Notes under the pieces: model-generated
What the model was told of the DNA's origin: nothing
What the model saw: only the letters and a program-made list of their open reading frames with translations
Database searches by the model: none
Translations under genes and position numbers: made by a program
Assembly: GCA_947494975.1 (NCBI GenBank)
Contig: CANLXA010000003.1
Span: forward strand, 124,001 to 188,000
DNA from: an uncultured Roseicyclus sp.
GTDB lineage: Bacteria; Pseudomonadota; Alphaproteobacteria; Rhodobacterales; Rhodobacteraceae
DNA: 64,000 nt
Reading direction: 5' to 3'
Shown: positions 63,555-64,000 of the stretch, piece by piece
Layout: each line of letters begins with the position of its first letter
How positions within the stretch are numbered: the first letter of the stretch is position 1

Positions 63555-64000
63555 ATGAGTTGGAACCCCGCACTCGACCCTGATTGCCCCACCGGCGATG
63601 ACGTGGACGCCATCGAAACCGTGATCGTGCCCCGCGCGCGCGATCTGGGCGATTTCGAGGTGCGCCGCGCCTTGCCCGCGCCCAAGCGGCAGATGGTCGG
63701 CCCGTTCATCTTCTTCGATCAGATGGGGCCTGCGGAATTCATCACCGGGCAGGGCGTCGATATTCGGCCTCATCCCCATATCGGCCTGTCGACCGTCACA
63801 TACCTTTACGAGGGCAAGTTTCATCACCGCGACAGCCTTGGCACCGATCAGTGGATCGAGCCGGGTGCCGTCAACCTGATGACGGCGGGCCATGGCATCA
63901 CCCATTCCGAGCGGATCGACGGTGAGATGTTGCGCGAACCCTACCGGCTGTCGGGCATCCAGACCTGGATCGCCCTGCCCAAGGATGCCGAAGATGACGC
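63555..64000 (+). CDS. Pirin-family cupin protein, 3'-truncated by window edge
   Basis: 148 codons of a pirin-like protein run off the window. AAGGAG at 63541-63546 precedes the ATG. The cupin metal site is visible: two His in [17 protein letters not shown], and His plus Glu in [10 protein letters not shown]. Some bacterial pirins act as quercetinases or as modulators of pyruvate metabolism; the function here is open. The C-terminal domain is outside the window. Confidence 0.92.
   Translation, partial: MSWNPALDPDCPTGDDVDAIETVIVPRARDLGDFEVRRALPAPKRQMVGPFIFFDQMGPAEFITGQGVDIRPHPHIGLSTVTYLYEGKFHHRDSLGTDQWIEPGAVNLMTAGHGITHSERIDGEMLREPYRLSGIQTWIALPKDAEDD

Overview
This 64 kb window is an ordinary, gene-dense, high-GC chromosomal segment. 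It is most likely from a Rhodobacterales (Roseobacter-group) alphaproteobacterium. The clues are an RNase E with a long acidic insert in its S1 domain, a VPLPA-type C-terminal sorting signal, TAXI-type TRAP transport, a GTTC-N7-GTTC LexA box, short membrane-anchored small proteins and DUF1127-like small proteins. No insertion sequence, integrase, phage gene, rRNA or CRISPR array was seen.

Layout. 1-18.7 kb: a truncated hypothetical gene, rne, a DsbA-like thiol oxidoreductase, an aminotransferase, a cell-wall block (amidase, mrcA), prfB, an amidase-signature enzyme, membrane proteins, an overlapping M23 peptidase/bactofilin pair, a DUF455 protein and bcp. 18.7-26.5 kb: a giant AsmA-like protein overlapping queA, an MFS transporter overlapping a DUF924 gene, then lpdA. 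26.5-31 kb: one 4.3 kb gene for a secreted von Willebrand A protein with eleven 89-residue repeats. 31-37 kb: an MFS transporter, uvrA behind a LexA box, a VPLPA-CTERM protein and a P450. 37-45 kb: a minus-strand block with a two-component system, a TAXI binding protein, a nitroreductase and a fused TRAP permease. 45-52 kb: a secreted three-domain protein, tpiA, a 2-oxoglutarate/Fe(II)-type oxygenase, an MscS-family channel, and a TfoX / A-type Fe-S carrier / DUF3307 / sufT group. 52-58.6 kb: a LysR regulator facing a small ORF, tgt, two uncharacterised envelope proteins, and lon behind a heat-shock-type promoter. 58.6-64 kb: two small secreted paralogues, a polysaccharide deacetylase, an HU-like protein, two tRNA-Val genes (CAC, UAC), a soxR locus, a phosphatase, a small membrane protein and a truncated pirin.

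Most interesting locus: soxR at 61.7 kb, with a nearly canonical SoxR operator that sits exactly in the 19-bp spacer of a divergent promoter. That promoter drives two tiny genes missed by size filters: a 67-aa DUF1127-like protein and a 52-aa CVKC protein. This looks like a SoxR-controlled small-protein response to redox stress. Also notable are an enhancer-binding protein whose GAFTGA and Walker B motifs are both altered, the homogenised repeats of the 1446-aa protein, and a tandem duplicated tRNA-Val 3' half. Stress links recur: LexA box at uvrA, RpoH-type promoter at lon, SoxR box, Fe-S assembly genes, and queA plus tgt of queuosine synthesis.
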